From Pseudomaricurvus sp050633365 (lineage in GTDB: Bacteria; Pseudomonadota; Gammaproteobacteria; Pseudomonadales; Cellvibrionaceae), in the NCBI GenBank assembly GCA_050633365.1, contig JBOEGJ010000007.1:62001-126000 (forward strand): a stretch of DNA of 64,000 bases, in the 5' to 3' direction. The translations under genes were made by a program, and so were the position numbers. The number at the start of each line of letters is the position of its first letter. The stretch's first letter is position 1. Below, one piece after another: positions 1 through 8,851 of the stretch. Under the pieces are notes generated by a model. It saw nothing but the letters and a program-made list of their open reading frames with translations. It was not told the DNA's origin and ran no database searches.

Positions 1-644
1 ATGCCATGGCTCCTGCTGAAATCGAATCCATCGTGGTTGATGAAGACGCTGGCTCTATGGATGTTGCCGTTGATGAAGATAATCTCGCGCAAGCGATTGG
101 TCGCAGCGGACAAAACGTTCGACTCGCCAGTGAGCTGACCGAGTGGGAAATCAACGTCATGAGCGTTGAAGAGTGGCAGGCGAAGCAAGAAGCTGAGTCT
201 GGCAGCTATATGGAAACCTTCATGGATGCTCTCGATATCGATGACGATATTGCTGGAGTCTTGGTTGAAGAGGGTTTCACGACCTTAGAAGAAATTGCAT
301 ACGTTCCTCTTGAGGAAATGGTTGGCATCGAAGGTTTTGACGAAGAGATCGCGGAAGAGTTGCGTTCTCGTGCAAAAGACGCGTTGCTGACGCAAGCGCT
401 GGCTTCCGAAGAAAAACTGGACAACGCCGAACCGGCCGAAGACCTGTTGACGATGGAAGGTATGGATAAGCACTTAGCTTATCTGTTGGCCAGTCGCGGT
501 ATTATTACTATGGACGATTTGGCGGAGCAAGCCGTTGATGATCTGTTGGATGTAGAGGGTGTTGATGAAACACGCGCTGCTGCATTGATCATGAAAGCTC
601 GCGAACCTTGGTTTGCTGATGAGCAAACGGATGCAGGTGAGTAA
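1..644 (+). CDS. nusA: Transcription termination/antitermination protein NusA (C-terminal part)
   Basis: The 5' end lies outside the window; the reading frame is open from the first bases, so the Met at base 6 is internal. What remains is the end of the KH2 domain, with a GRSG loop (a GXXG-type RNA-binding loop) followed by QNVRLASELT, and then two acidic helix-hairpin-helix AR repeats (about bases 200-400 and 440-620). NusA binds RNA polymerase and nascent RNA and modulates pausing, termination and antitermination. The AR repeats are the part that, in E. coli, contacts the alpha subunit C-terminal domain or lambda N. The gene lies 22 bases upstream of infB, the usual nusA-infB order of gammaproteobacteria. 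Confidence 0.95.
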   Translation, partial: AMAPAEIESIVVDEDAGSMDVAVDEDNLAQAIGRSGQNVRLASELTEWEINVMSVEEWQAKQEAESGSYMETFMDALDIDDDIAGVLVEEGFTTLEEIAYVPLEEMVGIEGFDEEIAEELRSRAKDALLTQALASEEKLDNAEPAEDLLTMEGMDKHLAYLLASRGIITMDDLAEQAVDDLLDVEGVDETRAAALIMKAREPWFADEQTDAGE

Positions 645-666
645 GAGAGAGGATTGAGGAAAGATC

Positions 667-3306
667 ATGGCAGAAGTAACGGTAAGTGAGCTCGCCAAAT
701 CGGTAGGCACATCAGAAGATCGCCTGCTCAAGCAAATGGCTGAGGCCGGCTTGAGTCACACCAGTGTTGATGCAGTGGTGTCAGACGATGAAAAGCAAAC
801 CCTGCTGGCCTTTTTAAAGACCAGTCACGGTGAATCCAGTGAAGCGCCCAAGAAAATTACCTTGAAGCGTAAAACCACGAGTACCCTTAAAACGGGCAGT
901 GGCAGTGGACGCAAAACGGTTAACGTTGAGGTGCGTAAAAAGCGTACTTATGTGAAACGTGACGCCGACGCGGAAGCGCAAGTGGAAGAGCCTAAAGTCG
1001 AAGAGGTTGCGGTTGAGGCAGCTCCAGTGGTCGAGGCGCCAGTCGAAGTGGCTGAAACCGCAGAGGCTGTTGTTGAAGCTCCAGCTACTAAACCAAGCAG
1101 TTTAGTCGATGACGCTGAAGAGAAGCGAGTGGCTGCGATGGCTGCTCGTCGCAAGGCTGAAGAGGAAGAGAAAGAAAACGCCAAGCGCAAACAGACCGAA
1201 GCGCCTAAGGCAAAAGCTGATAAAGCCGATAAGTCTCCGGCGAAGACTGCCGCTCAAATGCGCGCCGATGCTGAAGCTGCTGCGTTAAAGGCTCAGCAAG
1301 AAGAAGAGAAGGGCAAGCACGGCAAGAAGAAAGAAAAACACGTTGCCGACGACGAGGCCGAAGAAACTCCTCGTAAGAAGGCTCCAAAACCAGGCGCTAA
1401 AAAATCAGGCGCTAAAAAGACGAACAAAACCGCACTGCTCAGTCAGCTTGCAGAAGAAGAGCGCGCTGAGAGAGAGCAAACTAGAAAGCGCAAAGCATCG
1501 CGTCCTTCTATTAAGTTGGCGAACAAGCACGGCTTTAAACGGCCGACAGGAAAAATTGTGCACGAAGTTCAAATCCCAGAAGTTATTGTGGTCTCCGAAC
1601 TGGCACAGCGCATGAATGTTAAAGCTGGTGAAGTGGTCAAAACCCTGATGAAGATGGGTACCATGGCAACGATGAACCAAGCCTTAGATCAAGAAACTGC
1701 ACAGCTTGTAGTTGAAGAGTTTGGTCACACTTATGTTCTGGTTACCGGTAATGAAATGGAAGAAGCTTTGGAAGAATCCATTGTTTCTGAAGGCGAGATA
1801 CAGTCGCGCGCGCCGGTCGTTACCGTCATGGGTCACGTCGATCACGGTAAAACTTCTTTACTCGATTACATTCGTAACGCCAAAGTTGTCTCTGGTGAGG
1901 CGGGCGGTATTACTCAGCACATTGGTGCTTACCGAGTAAAGACCGACAAAGGCGAAATTGCCTTCTTGGATACTCCGGGACACGCGGCGTTTACCTCGAT
2001 GCGTGCACGTGGTGCTCAGTGTACCGATGTTGTGATCTTGGTGGTTGCGGCTGACGATGGTGTTATGCCACAAACTGAGGAAGCGGTTCAGCACGCACGT
2101 GCAGCTGGCGTACCGATCGTTGTCGCAGTGAACAAGTGCGACAAAGAATCTGCCGATCCGGATCGTGTTAAAAACGAATTGGCTGCAAAAGAAGTTATTC
2201 CAGAAGATTGGGGTGGTGATACTCAATTTATCAACGTATCTGCCCATACTGGCGAAGGCATCGACGAGTTGCTCGAAGCAGTTTCTCTTCAGGCCGAGCT
2301 ACTTGAGCTAGAGGCGCCTGTGGGTGTTCCTGCTCGTGGCGTGGTGGTTGAGTCGCGCATGGAAAAAGGCCGTGGTGTTGTCGCTACAGTACTGATTCAA
2401 GCGGGTGAGTTGAACAAAGGCGATATCGTTCTTGCCGGTCAGAGTTACGGTCGCGTTCGCGCCATGACTAACGAGCACGGCAAGCCAGCCAAAGAAACAG
2501 GTCCGTCCACTCCGGTTGAGATTCTAGGTTTAGATGCTGCACCTGAAGCCGGTGAAGAATTCATGGTTGTACCTAACGAGCGTAAAGCTCGTGAAGTTGC
2601 CGAGCACCGCGCCGAGAAAGAGCGTTCAGATCGTCAACAGCGTCAGCAAGCGGCTAAGCTTGAGAACATGTTTGCCAATATGGGCGCCTCAGAGCAGAAG
2701 ATTCTGCCGGTTGTCTTGAAGACTGACGTTCGCGGTTCTTTGGAAGCGATTCAGGCGGCACTCGCCGAGCTGGGTAACGAAGAGGTTCAGGTTAACGTTA
2801 TTGTTGCTGGCGTCGGTGGTATTACCGAAAATGACATCAACCTTGCGTTGACCTCTGGTGCTATTGCCATTGGCTTTAACGTTCGCGCCGATGGCAGTGC
2901 TCGCAAGTTGGCCGAAGCTGAGTCCGTTGAGATTCGTTACTACAGCATCATCTATCAACTGCTTGATGAAGTGAAAGGTGCCTTGTCTGGCATGCTTGAG
3001 CCAGAGCGTGTTGAAGAGATCGTTGGTATTGCCGATGTGCGTGAAGTGTTCCGTTCGCCTAAATTTGGTCAGGTTGCTGGCTGTATGGTGGTTGAAGGTA
3101 CGGTTTACCGCAGCAAGCCAATCCGTGTATTGCGTGACAACATTGTTATCTTCGAGGGCGAGCTGGAATCTCTGCGTCGCTTTAAAGACGATGTGAATGA
3201 CGTTCGCAACGGCGTTGAGTGTGGTATCGGCGTGAAGGATTACGACGTGAAGGTCGGTGACCAGATCGAAGTCTTTGACGTTAAAGAGGTGGCGCGCGAG
3301 CTTTAA
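667..3306 (+). CDS. infB: Translation initiation factor IF-2
   Basis: 879 residues, the usual length for a gammaproteobacterial IF-2. This GTPase places initiator fMet-tRNA on the 30S subunit and promotes 50S joining. An N-terminal IF2N-like fold (about 1-50) is followed by a long charged, Ala/Lys/Glu-rich linker (about 60-300), and then the G domain with G1 GHVDHGKT at 389-396, G3 DTPGH at 435-439 and G4 NKCD at 489-492. Domains II, III and C2 follow to the end. The ATG is preceded by a GAGGAAAG ribosome-binding site. It is co-transcribed with nusA upstream and rbfA 28 bases downstream. Whether internal starts give shorter isoforms, as in E. coli, cannot be judged here. Confidence 0.98.
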   Translation: MAEVTVSELAKSVGTSEDRLLKQMAEAGLSHTSVDAVVSDDEKQTLLAFLKTSHGESSEAPKKITLKRKTTSTLKTGSGSGRKTVNVEVRKKRTYVKRDADAEAQVEEPKVEEVAVEAAPVVEAPVEVAETAEAVVEAPATKPSSLVDDAEEKRVAAMAARRKAEEEEKENAKRKQTEAPKAKADKADKSPAKTAAQMRADAEAAALKAQQEEEKGKHGKKKEKHVADDEAEETPRKKAPKPGAKKSGAKKTNKTALLSQLAEEERAEREQTRKRKASRPSIKLANKHGFKRPTGKIVHEVQIPEVIVVSELAQRMNVKAGEVVKTLMKMGTMATMNQALDQETAQLVVEEFGHTYVLVTGNEMEEALEESIVSEGEIQSRAPVVTVMGHVDHGKTSLLDYIRNAKVVSGEAGGITQHIGAYRVKTDKGEIAFLDTPGHAAFTSMRARGAQCTDVVILVVAADDGVMPQTEEAVQHARAAGVPIVVAVNKCDKESADPDRVKNELAAKEVIPEDWGGDTQFINVSAHTGEGIDELLEAVSLQAELLELEAPVGVPARGVVVESRMEKGRGVVATVLIQAGELNKGDIVLAGQSYGRVRAMTNEHGKPAKETGPSTPVEILGLDAAPEAGEEFMVVPNERKAREVAEHRAEKERSDRQQRQQAAKLENMFANMGASEQKILPVVLKTDVRGSLEAIQAALAELGNEEVQVNVIVAGVGGITENDINLALTSGAIAIGFNVRADGSARKLAEAESVEIRYYSIIYQLLDEVKGALSGMLEPERVEEIVGIADVREVFRSPKFGQVAGCMVVEGTVYRSKPIRVLRDNIVIFEGELESLRRFKDDVNDVRNGVECGIGVKDYDVKVGDQIEVFDVKEVAREL

Positions 3307-3334
3307 GCTCGTGCTCTTCTCGAGGTAAGCCACC

Positions 3335-3730
3335 ATGGCTAGAGATTTTAAGCGTACCGACCGACTCGGGGATGCCATTCAGCGCATCCTCGCTCAACTG
3401 ATTCAATTCGAAGTTCGCGATCCGCGTATCGGCATGGTTAATATTAACGATGTTGACGTGACTCGTGACTTGTCGATTGCTCGTGTATTTGTCACCTTTG
3501 TTGGAAAAGAGTCCGATGAAGAGTGTGAGCAAGCCTCCGAGGCTCTGAATAAGGCCAGCGGCTTCTTGCGTTCACAGCTGGCTAAAGAACTCGATATTCG
3601 TATTACACCGCGGCTGACTTTTGTCTACGACAAAACCTCTGTACGCGGTCAGCACTTGTCTCAGCTTATCGATAAAGCGGTTAAGCAAGATCGCGCGGGT
3701 GAAGATGAGTCCGATTCGAACGAACATTGA
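3335..3730 (+). CDS. rbfA: 30S ribosome-binding factor RbfA
   Basis: 131 residues. RbfA is a KH-fold assembly factor that binds the 16S rRNA 5' helix region during late 30S maturation and cold adaptation. The start resembles family members (ARDFKRTDRLGDAIQRIL), with conserved blocks at VRDPRIGMVNI and in the C-terminal region (LDIRITPRLTFVYD). An AGGTAAGCCACC stretch precedes the ATG. It sits in the conserved infB-rbfA-truB order, 28 bases after infB and 27 bases before truB. Confidence 0.97.
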   Translation: MARDFKRTDRLGDAIQRILAQLIQFEVRDPRIGMVNINDVDVTRDLSIARVFVTFVGKESDEECEQASEALNKASGFLRSQLAKELDIRITPRLTFVYDKTSVRGQHLSQLIDKAVKQDRAGEDESDSNEH

Positions 3731-3757
3731 TTCGTCGGTGATGTAGAGGTAACTCAA

Positions 3758-4720
3758 TTGGCACGACGTAAAGCAAGAGGGCGTCCAGTCAGCGGTGTAT
3801 TACTGCTGAATAAAGACGCTGGTATGTCCTCGAACGATGCCTTGCAACAGGCTAAACGCCTGTTTTATGTGGCAAAGGCCGGTCATACAGGGGCTCTTGA
3901 CCCCTTGGCAACGGGTGTACTGCCGCTGTGTTTCGGTGAGGCCACCAAGTTTTCACAGTTTTTATTGGACGCTGACAAGCGCTATACCACCACCTATCGC
4001 TTAGGGGCTTACACCACCACCGGCGATGCAGATGGTGAGCTGCTCGATGAAGTGAGTGCTGCCGAGATTACTCGCGAGCGAGTGCTCCAGGAGCTCGAAG
4101 CCTTTAAAGGCGATATTGAGCAGGTACCACCCATGTATTCGGCTCTCAAGCACAATGGTGAGCCACTGTATAAATTGGCTCGACAAGGCATTGTGGTGGA
4201 GCGCGAAGCGCGTCCGGTGACTATTCATAGTATCGAATTACTTGATTTCCGTCCCGGTGAGAATGCCGAGGTGGATTTGGACATACGCTGCAGTAAGGGC
4301 ACCTACATTCGCACCATTGGTGAGGATCTGGGGCGTGCGCTGGGGGTTGGCGCCCATGTGGTGATGTTGCATCGCACCGAATCTGGCCCTTTTAAAGAGG
4401 CTGATACCCTGTCGTTGCAGCAGCTCCGAGATGAGCGTGGTGAGCAGCTGGCCGAGGTGCTGGATCACCATCTGCTGCCAACCGATGCGCCGGTCCAGTC
4501 CTTGGCCTCCATGACCCTCGAGGACAGCAGCGCCTACTACTTTAAACTCGGCAATCCGGTTATGGACCCGCAGGTCTATCGTATTGGCGACGAAGGTGAT
4601 ATTGTTCGCGTCTTCGCTGAAAATGGTGATTTTTTAGGCGTTGGCTTTCTCGATGATGAGGGCCGAGTGGCGCCGAAGCGACTGGTGGTAAAGCCTCCAG
4701 TCGATAGCGACAAAGAATAG
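3758..4720 (+). CDS. truB: tRNA pseudouridine(55) synthase TruB
   Basis: 320 residues. TruB converts U55 of the tRNA T-loop to pseudouridine and acts as a tRNA chaperone. The catalytic motif GHTGALDPLATG is present with the nucleophile Asp48. The KGTYIRT block and a C-terminal PUA-like region (about 250-315) follow. The start codon is TTG, chosen because AGAGGT lies 7 bases upstream and the protein then begins with the family-typical basic segment and VSGVLLLNKDAGMSSN. It is part of the nusA-infB-rbfA-truB-rpsO-pnp operon. Confidence 0.97.
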   Translation: MARRKARGRPVSGVLLLNKDAGMSSNDALQQAKRLFYVAKAGHTGALDPLATGVLPLCFGEATKFSQFLLDADKRYTTTYRLGAYTTTGDADGELLDEVSAAEITRERVLQELEAFKGDIEQVPPMYSALKHNGEPLYKLARQGIVVEREARPVTIHSIELLDFRPGENAEVDLDIRCSKGTYIRTIGEDLGRALGVGAHVVMLHRTESGPFKEADTLSLQQLRDERGEQLAEVLDHHLLPTDAPVQSLASMTLEDSSAYYFKLGNPVMDPQVYRIGDEGDIVRVFAENGDFLGVGFLDDEGRVAPKRLVVKPPVDSDKE

Positions 4721-4866
4721 GCCTCGGTCGCATTGCGTTTGAGGCACAAGAATTAGTCTATAGTCATTGCTTATCAATGATTGTCGATTGATAACTAGCC
4801 GGTCTGTAAATATGCACGGGCTGAGCTGGATTTTACTGTAAGGCATATTAACTTGAGGAAAAGACT

Positions 4867-5136
4867 ATGGCACTGAGTGCTGCTCAAAAAGCTGAAATCG
4901 TAAAAGACTTTCAACAAGCTGAAGGTGATACTGGATCTCCCGAAGTACAGGTTGCTTTGTTGACTCACAACATCAACAAACTGCAAGGTCACTTCGCTGA
5001 TCACAAACAAGATCACCACTCACGCCGCGGCCTGATCCGCATGGTAAACCAGCGTCGTAAGCTGCTGGACTACCTGAAGGGTAAGGACGTTAGTCGCTAC
5101 GCTGCATTGATCCAAAAACTGGGTCTGCGTCGCTAA
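4867..5136 (+). CDS. rpsO: 30S ribosomal protein S15
   Basis: 89 residues, the exact family length. S15 is a primary 16S rRNA-binding protein needed for central-domain assembly and the B4 intersubunit bridge. Conserved blocks include TGSPEVQVALLT, HKQDHHSRRGLIRMVNQRRKLLDYLK and the LGLRR end. A TTGAGGAAAAGACT ribosome-binding region precedes the ATG. The 146 bases between truB and rpsO contain a TATAGT hexamer at 4759-4764 that could be a -10 element, but no well-spaced -35 was found. In E. coli S15 represses its own translation through its leader; nothing here proves the same. An intrinsic terminator follows. Confidence 0.98.
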   Translation: MALSAAQKAEIVKDFQQAEGDTGSPEVQVALLTHNINKLQGHFADHKQDHHSRRGLIRMVNQRRKLLDYLKGKDVSRYAALIQKLGLRR

Positions 5137-5144
5137 GTGACCAG

Positions 5145-5176
5145 AAGTGCCCGCTTAATCGCGGGCACTTTTTTTT
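5145..5176 (+). terminator. Intrinsic terminator after rpsO
   Basis: An 8-bp GC-rich stem (GTGCCCGC at 5147-5154 with GCGGGCAC at 5161-5168) is extended by two A-T pairs, has a 6-base loop and runs into eight T residues. It lies 8 bases after the rpsO stop codon and probably lets only part of transcription continue into pnp. Confidence 0.93.
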
Positions 5177-5437
5177 CTCTCCTCATTTTTGCTTTGAAAA
5201 GAAGCCGATGGCTTGACTCTCAGGGCCGAGATACTGGGTAGAATTATCAGATCGCGATAGACCCGCTATGGTGATATTGAGATCTGAATGGCAGTAACCG
5301 AGGCCGCCAGCGCGGTGATGTAAAGCATGATGGTTACTGCAGTTATCGGTGCAATCAAACCGATGACGATTTAGTCTGAATTGATTGAAAACACATAGAA
5401 AATAAACGTATAGCATGAAAAGCATAAGGAAAATGTC
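5177..5437 (+). promoter_or_regulatory. pnp 5' leader with a candidate regulatory stem-loop
   Basis: This 261-base gap separates the rpsO terminator from the GTG start of pnp. A 9-bp stem with one G-U pair is visible (5342-5350 with 5359-5367, 8-base loop) about 70 bases before pnp. In E. coli the pnp leader folds into a hairpin cut by RNase III, which allows PNPase autoregulation; a similar role here is inferred from position only. A TTGACT hexamer at 5213-5218 and a TAGAAT at 5239-5244 are spaced 20 bases, too far for a convincing promoter. Confidence 0.4.
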
Positions 5438-7588
5438 GTGAATCCCGTCATTAAAACCTTTCAATATGGAAACGATACCGTCACTTTGGAAACCGGTCGC
5501 ATAGCGCGTCAGGCTACTGGAGCGGTAATGGTAACAATCGGCGATACTCAGGTACTGGTTACCGTAGTAGGCGCTAAAAGTCAGAAGCCAGGGCAAGATT
5601 TCTTCCCGCTTTCTGTACACTACATCGAAAAATCCTACGCAGCTGGCAAGATCCCAGGTGGATTTTTCAAGCGTGAAGGCCGTCCAAGTGAGAAAGAAAC
5701 CCTCACTTCACGCCTGATCGACCGTCCAATTCGTCCACTGTTCCCGAACGGCTTCATGAACGAAGTTCAAGTGGTTTGTACTGTGATGTCTGCCGACAAA
5801 AATGTCGATCCAGATATTGCTGCCATGATTGGTACCTCTGCGGCCTTGGCTATCTCGGGTATCCCGTTCAGTGGTCCTATCGGTGCAGCTCGTGTTGGCT
5901 ACACCCAAGAAGACGGCTTCATCCTCAACCCAAGCTACTCAGTATTGAAAGACTCTGAGTTGGACATGGTTGTTGCGGGTACTAAAGACGCCGTTCTGAT
6001 GGTTGAATCTGAAGCCAGCGAGCTGCCAGAAGACATCATGTTGGGTTCTGTTTTGTACGCTCACCAAGAGCTGCAAGCGGTTATTCAAGCAGTTGCTGAG
6101 CTGGCAAAAGATGCCGCCAAGCCAACTTGGGAATGGACTGCAGAAGCCGAAAACACCGCACTGAAAGATTCAGTTGCCGGTGCCTTTGGTGCACAGATCA
6201 AAGAAGCTTACCAAATCACCGACAAAATGCAGCGCTACACCCGTTTGGGTGAATTGCGTAATGCTGCTGTTGAGCAACTGGCTTCTGAAGAAGTAGATGC
6301 CGATGACGTGAAAGCGGTATTTAGCAAGCTCGAAAAAACCACCGTTCGTCAGAGCGTTGTGGCTGGCGAGCCTCGTATCGATGGTCGCGACACCAAAACT
6401 GTTCGTCCTATTCAGGTCGAAGTTGGTGCTCTGCCGAAAACTCACGGTTCGTCTTTGTTCACCCGTGGTGAAACTCAGGCAATCGTTGTTGCAACTCTGG
6501 GTTCTGCTCGTGATGCACAGATGATCGATGCTCTCGAAGGTTCACGTCGTGACCCATTCATGCTGCACTACAACTTCCCTCCATATTCAGTCGGCGAAGC
6601 CGGTCGTATGGGCGGTACAGGTCGTCGTGAAGTTGGTCACGGTCGTTTGGCTCGTCGCGGTATTGCTGCGGTTCTGCCAACCGAAGAGGAGTTTCCGTAC
6701 TCCATTCGTGTGGTGAGTGAAATTACCGAATCAAACGGTTCGTCTTCCATGGCGTCTGTTTGTGGTTCTTCTTTGGCATTGATGGATGCTGGTGTACCGC
6801 TTAAGGCACCTGTTGCCGGTATCGCCATGGGCCTAGTAAAAGAAGACAACGGCTTTGCAGTTCTGACTGACATCTTGGGTGATGAAGATCACTTGGGTGA
6901 CATGGACTTTAAAGTTGCCGGTACTGCCGACGGTATCACTGCTTTGCAGATGGATATCAAGATCGAAGGTATCACCGAAGAGATTATGGAAATCGCTTTG
7001 GAGCAAGCATTGCACGCTCGTCTGCACATCCTTGCTGAGATGAACAAAGTTCTTGATAAGTCTCGTGATGGCGTTGCCGATACCGCTCCTCAGTTCGAAA
7101 CTTTGAAAGTTCATCCTGACAAGATTCGCGACATCATTGGTAAAGGCGGTGCAACTATCCGTTCAATTACCGAAGAGACTGGCGCATCTGTGGATATCTC
7201 TGACGACGGCACTGTTAAGATTTACGGCGAAAGCACTGAATCTTTGCAAGCTGCGTTGGATCGTATTGGTGAAATCACTGCTGAAGCAGAGATTGGTACT
7301 ATTTACGAAGGTAAGGTTGTTCGTATCGTCGACTTCGGCGCATTCGTTAACTTCCTGCCAGGTAAAGACGGTCTGGTTCACATTTCACAAATCGCAGAAG
7401 AGCGTGTTAACAGCGTTTCTGATTACCTGAAAGAAGGTCAGATGGTTCGCGTGAAGTGTTTGGACGTGGATCAGCGTGGTCGCATCAAGCTTTCTATTAA
7501 AGAAGCTGCTGCCGATGACGCTGCCGACGCTCCAGCTGCTGAAGAAGCACCTGCCGCAGAAGCGCCAGCTGCTCCTGAGCAAGACTGA
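5438..7588 (+). CDS. pnp: Polyribonucleotide nucleotidyltransferase (PNPase)
   Basis: 716 residues. A phosphorolytic 3'-5' exoribonuclease and degradosome component. Two RNase PH domains flank an alpha-helical linker; the catalytic core carries GDEDHLGDMDF. A KH domain (DIIGKGGATIRSITEETGA) and an S1 domain (GKVVRIVDFGAFVNF) follow. The last 25 or so residues are Ala/Glu/Pro-rich, a disordered tail of unclear role. The GTG start is chosen because AAGGA lies 7 bases upstream and the N-terminus then matches the family (FQYGNDTVTLETGRIARQATGAV). It is followed by a strong terminator. Confidence 0.98.
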   Translation: MNPVIKTFQYGNDTVTLETGRIARQATGAVMVTIGDTQVLVTVVGAKSQKPGQDFFPLSVHYIEKSYAAGKIPGGFFKREGRPSEKETLTSRLIDRPIRPLFPNGFMNEVQVVCTVMSADKNVDPDIAAMIGTSAALAISGIPFSGPIGAARVGYTQEDGFILNPSYSVLKDSELDMVVAGTKDAVLMVESEASELPEDIMLGSVLYAHQELQAVIQAVAELAKDAAKPTWEWTAEAENTALKDSVAGAFGAQIKEAYQITDKMQRYTRLGELRNAAVEQLASEEVDADDVKAVFSKLEKTTVRQSVVAGEPRIDGRDTKTVRPIQVEVGALPKTHGSSLFTRGETQAIVVATLGSARDAQMIDALEGSRRDPFMLHYNFPPYSVGEAGRMGGTGRREVGHGRLARRGIAAVLPTEEEFPYSIRVVSEITESNGSSSMASVCGSSLALMDAGVPLKAPVAGIAMGLVKEDNGFAVLTDILGDEDHLGDMDFKVAGTADGITALQMDIKIEGITEEIMEIALEQALHARLHILAEMNKVLDKSRDGVADTAPQFETLKVHPDKIRDIIGKGGATIRSITEETGASVDISDDGTVKIYGESTESLQAALDRIGEITAEAEIGTIYEGKVVRIVDFGAFVNFLPGKDGLVHISQIAEERVNSVSDYLKEGQMVRVKCLDVDQRGRIKLSIKEAAADDAADAPAAEEAPAAEAPAAPEQD

Positions 7589-7623
7589 TAAAGTTAGCTG
7601 CGGTGTTCGCACCGTAAGTGAAC

Positions 7624-7654
7624 TAAAAAAAGCCCGCCGAGTGCGGGCTTTTTT
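7624..7654 (+). terminator. Intrinsic terminator after pnp
   Basis: Stem AGCCCGC (7631-7637) with GCGGGCT (7643-7649), 5-base loop, an A-run before and a T-run after. The A/T symmetry would also allow termination of minus-strand transcripts leaving the CNNM gene at 7721. Confidence 0.92.
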
Positions 7655-7720
7655 GTGCCTGAGTATTTATTTCTCGTTTATTGAATGGTGCTCATGAAAA
7701 GTCCTCGTTCAAGGCGTGCG

Positions 7721-8767
7721 CTAAGAATCACTTTTGGGTTTTAGGCGTTGTTGACGAATGCTGGCCAGTCGCCGAGCCAGTATTTGCATGTCTTCAACCG
7801 TGTCAGATTCATCCACAATTTCTAGTCCCAATAGGGTTTCCAAAATATCCTCTAAGGTGATGATGCCTTGGGTATCACCGTACTCGTTGACCACCAATAC
7901 GATGTGAGAGCCGGTGCGAATCATTTCTTCAAACGCTTGCAGCAAGGATAGTGATTCTGGAATGGCCTTTAAATCTCTGCGATATTCTTTGAGCTGAGTT
8001 GTGGTGCTGTTTTCGGCCTGTGCCAATAGCAAATCATCGCGCAATACAAATCCCGTGATCCTTTCCTCCTCGGTATAAACGGGGATTCGCGAAAACCCTC
8101 GGCGGCTTTTCTTCTCTAATAGCTCCGCGATATGGCTGTCTTCTGGCATGGCAAATACCACCGGTCGCGGCGTCATTGCGCTGCGCACATTGGCGTCACG
8201 TAAGCGAAATAAGTTCTGCAGTACACGCGACTCTTGTTCTTCTAGCTGACCTTCCTGTTCGCCAAGTTCAGCCATCGCTGAAAACTCTTGCCGTGTAAAG
8301 CCCTGTAATGTGGGTTCATCAGTAAGTCCGCGTGTTAATCGATTCGACAGCAATACAAAGGGGTAGAGCGCCCGAATTAAAAACTGAAGAGTGTAGGCGG
8401 TGATAGGGGCGAGCTTACGCCAATAATGTGCACCCAAGGCTTTGGGGATGATTTCCGAGAATACGAGAATAATTAATGTCAGCACACCGGAAAAAATACC
8501 AAGGTAAACGCTGCCAAACACTGCCACCGCTTGTGCGCCAGCTCCTGCGGCGCCGATGGTGTGGGCAACGGTGTTTAACGTCAGTATCACAGCCAGCGGG
8601 CTGTTAATATCATCCTTGAGTTTACGCAGTGTGGCGCCATAGGCCTTGTCGTTTCTTTCCGCGTTAACGATGTAGGAGGTGGTGGTACTCAGCAATACCG
8701 CTTCGGCAATGGAGCACAAAAACGAAAAGCCAACGGCAATCGCTACGTAAGTGAACAATAAAAGCAT
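7721..8767 (-). CDS. CNNM (DUF21) transmembrane protein with CBS pair
   Basis: 348 residues from the chosen ATG. The first 150 or so residues form a DUF21/CNNM membrane domain with several hydrophobic segments (LLLFTYVAIAVGFSFLCSIAEA; GVLTLIILVFSEIIPKALG). A CBS-domain pair follows (about 185-310, including RGFSRIPVY and LEDILETLLGLEIVDE). Relatives are implicated in Mg2+/Co2+ efflux or Na+-coupled Mg2+ transport. The C-terminal CorC_HlyC domain found in many bacterial homologues is absent, so it is a short form. An upstream in-frame TTG at 8788 is also possible, but the ATG has AAAGGG at proper distance. Substrate is inferred from the family only. Confidence 0.85.
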   Translation of the reverse strand: MLLLFTYVAIAVGFSFLCSIAEAVLLSTTTSYIVNAERNDKAYGATLRKLKDDINSPLAVILTLNTVAHTIGAAGAGAQAVAVFGSVYLGIFSGVLTLIILVFSEIIPKALGAHYWRKLAPITAYTLQFLIRALYPFVLLSNRLTRGLTDEPTLQGFTRQEFSAMAELGEQEGQLEEQESRVLQNLFRLRDANVRSAMTPRPVVFAMPEDSHIAELLEKKSRRGFSRIPVYTEEERITGFVLRDDLLLAQAENSTTTQLKEYRRDLKAIPESLSLLQAFEEMIRTGSHIVLVVNEYGDTQGIITLEDILETLLGLEIVDESDTVEDMQILARRLASIRQQRLKPKSDS

Positions 8768-8851
8768 GGAGGTCCCTTTCGTTTCCAAGTCTGATGATAT
8801 AGTCCCACAAGGCTGCGAGAGTCACAAACTCTTAGGAATGGGGCGAGTAAT

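Noticed and set aside
2689..3378. 229-residue minus-strand frame opposite the end of infB
   Set aside because: Antisense shadow of a highly conserved gene with no family resemblance.
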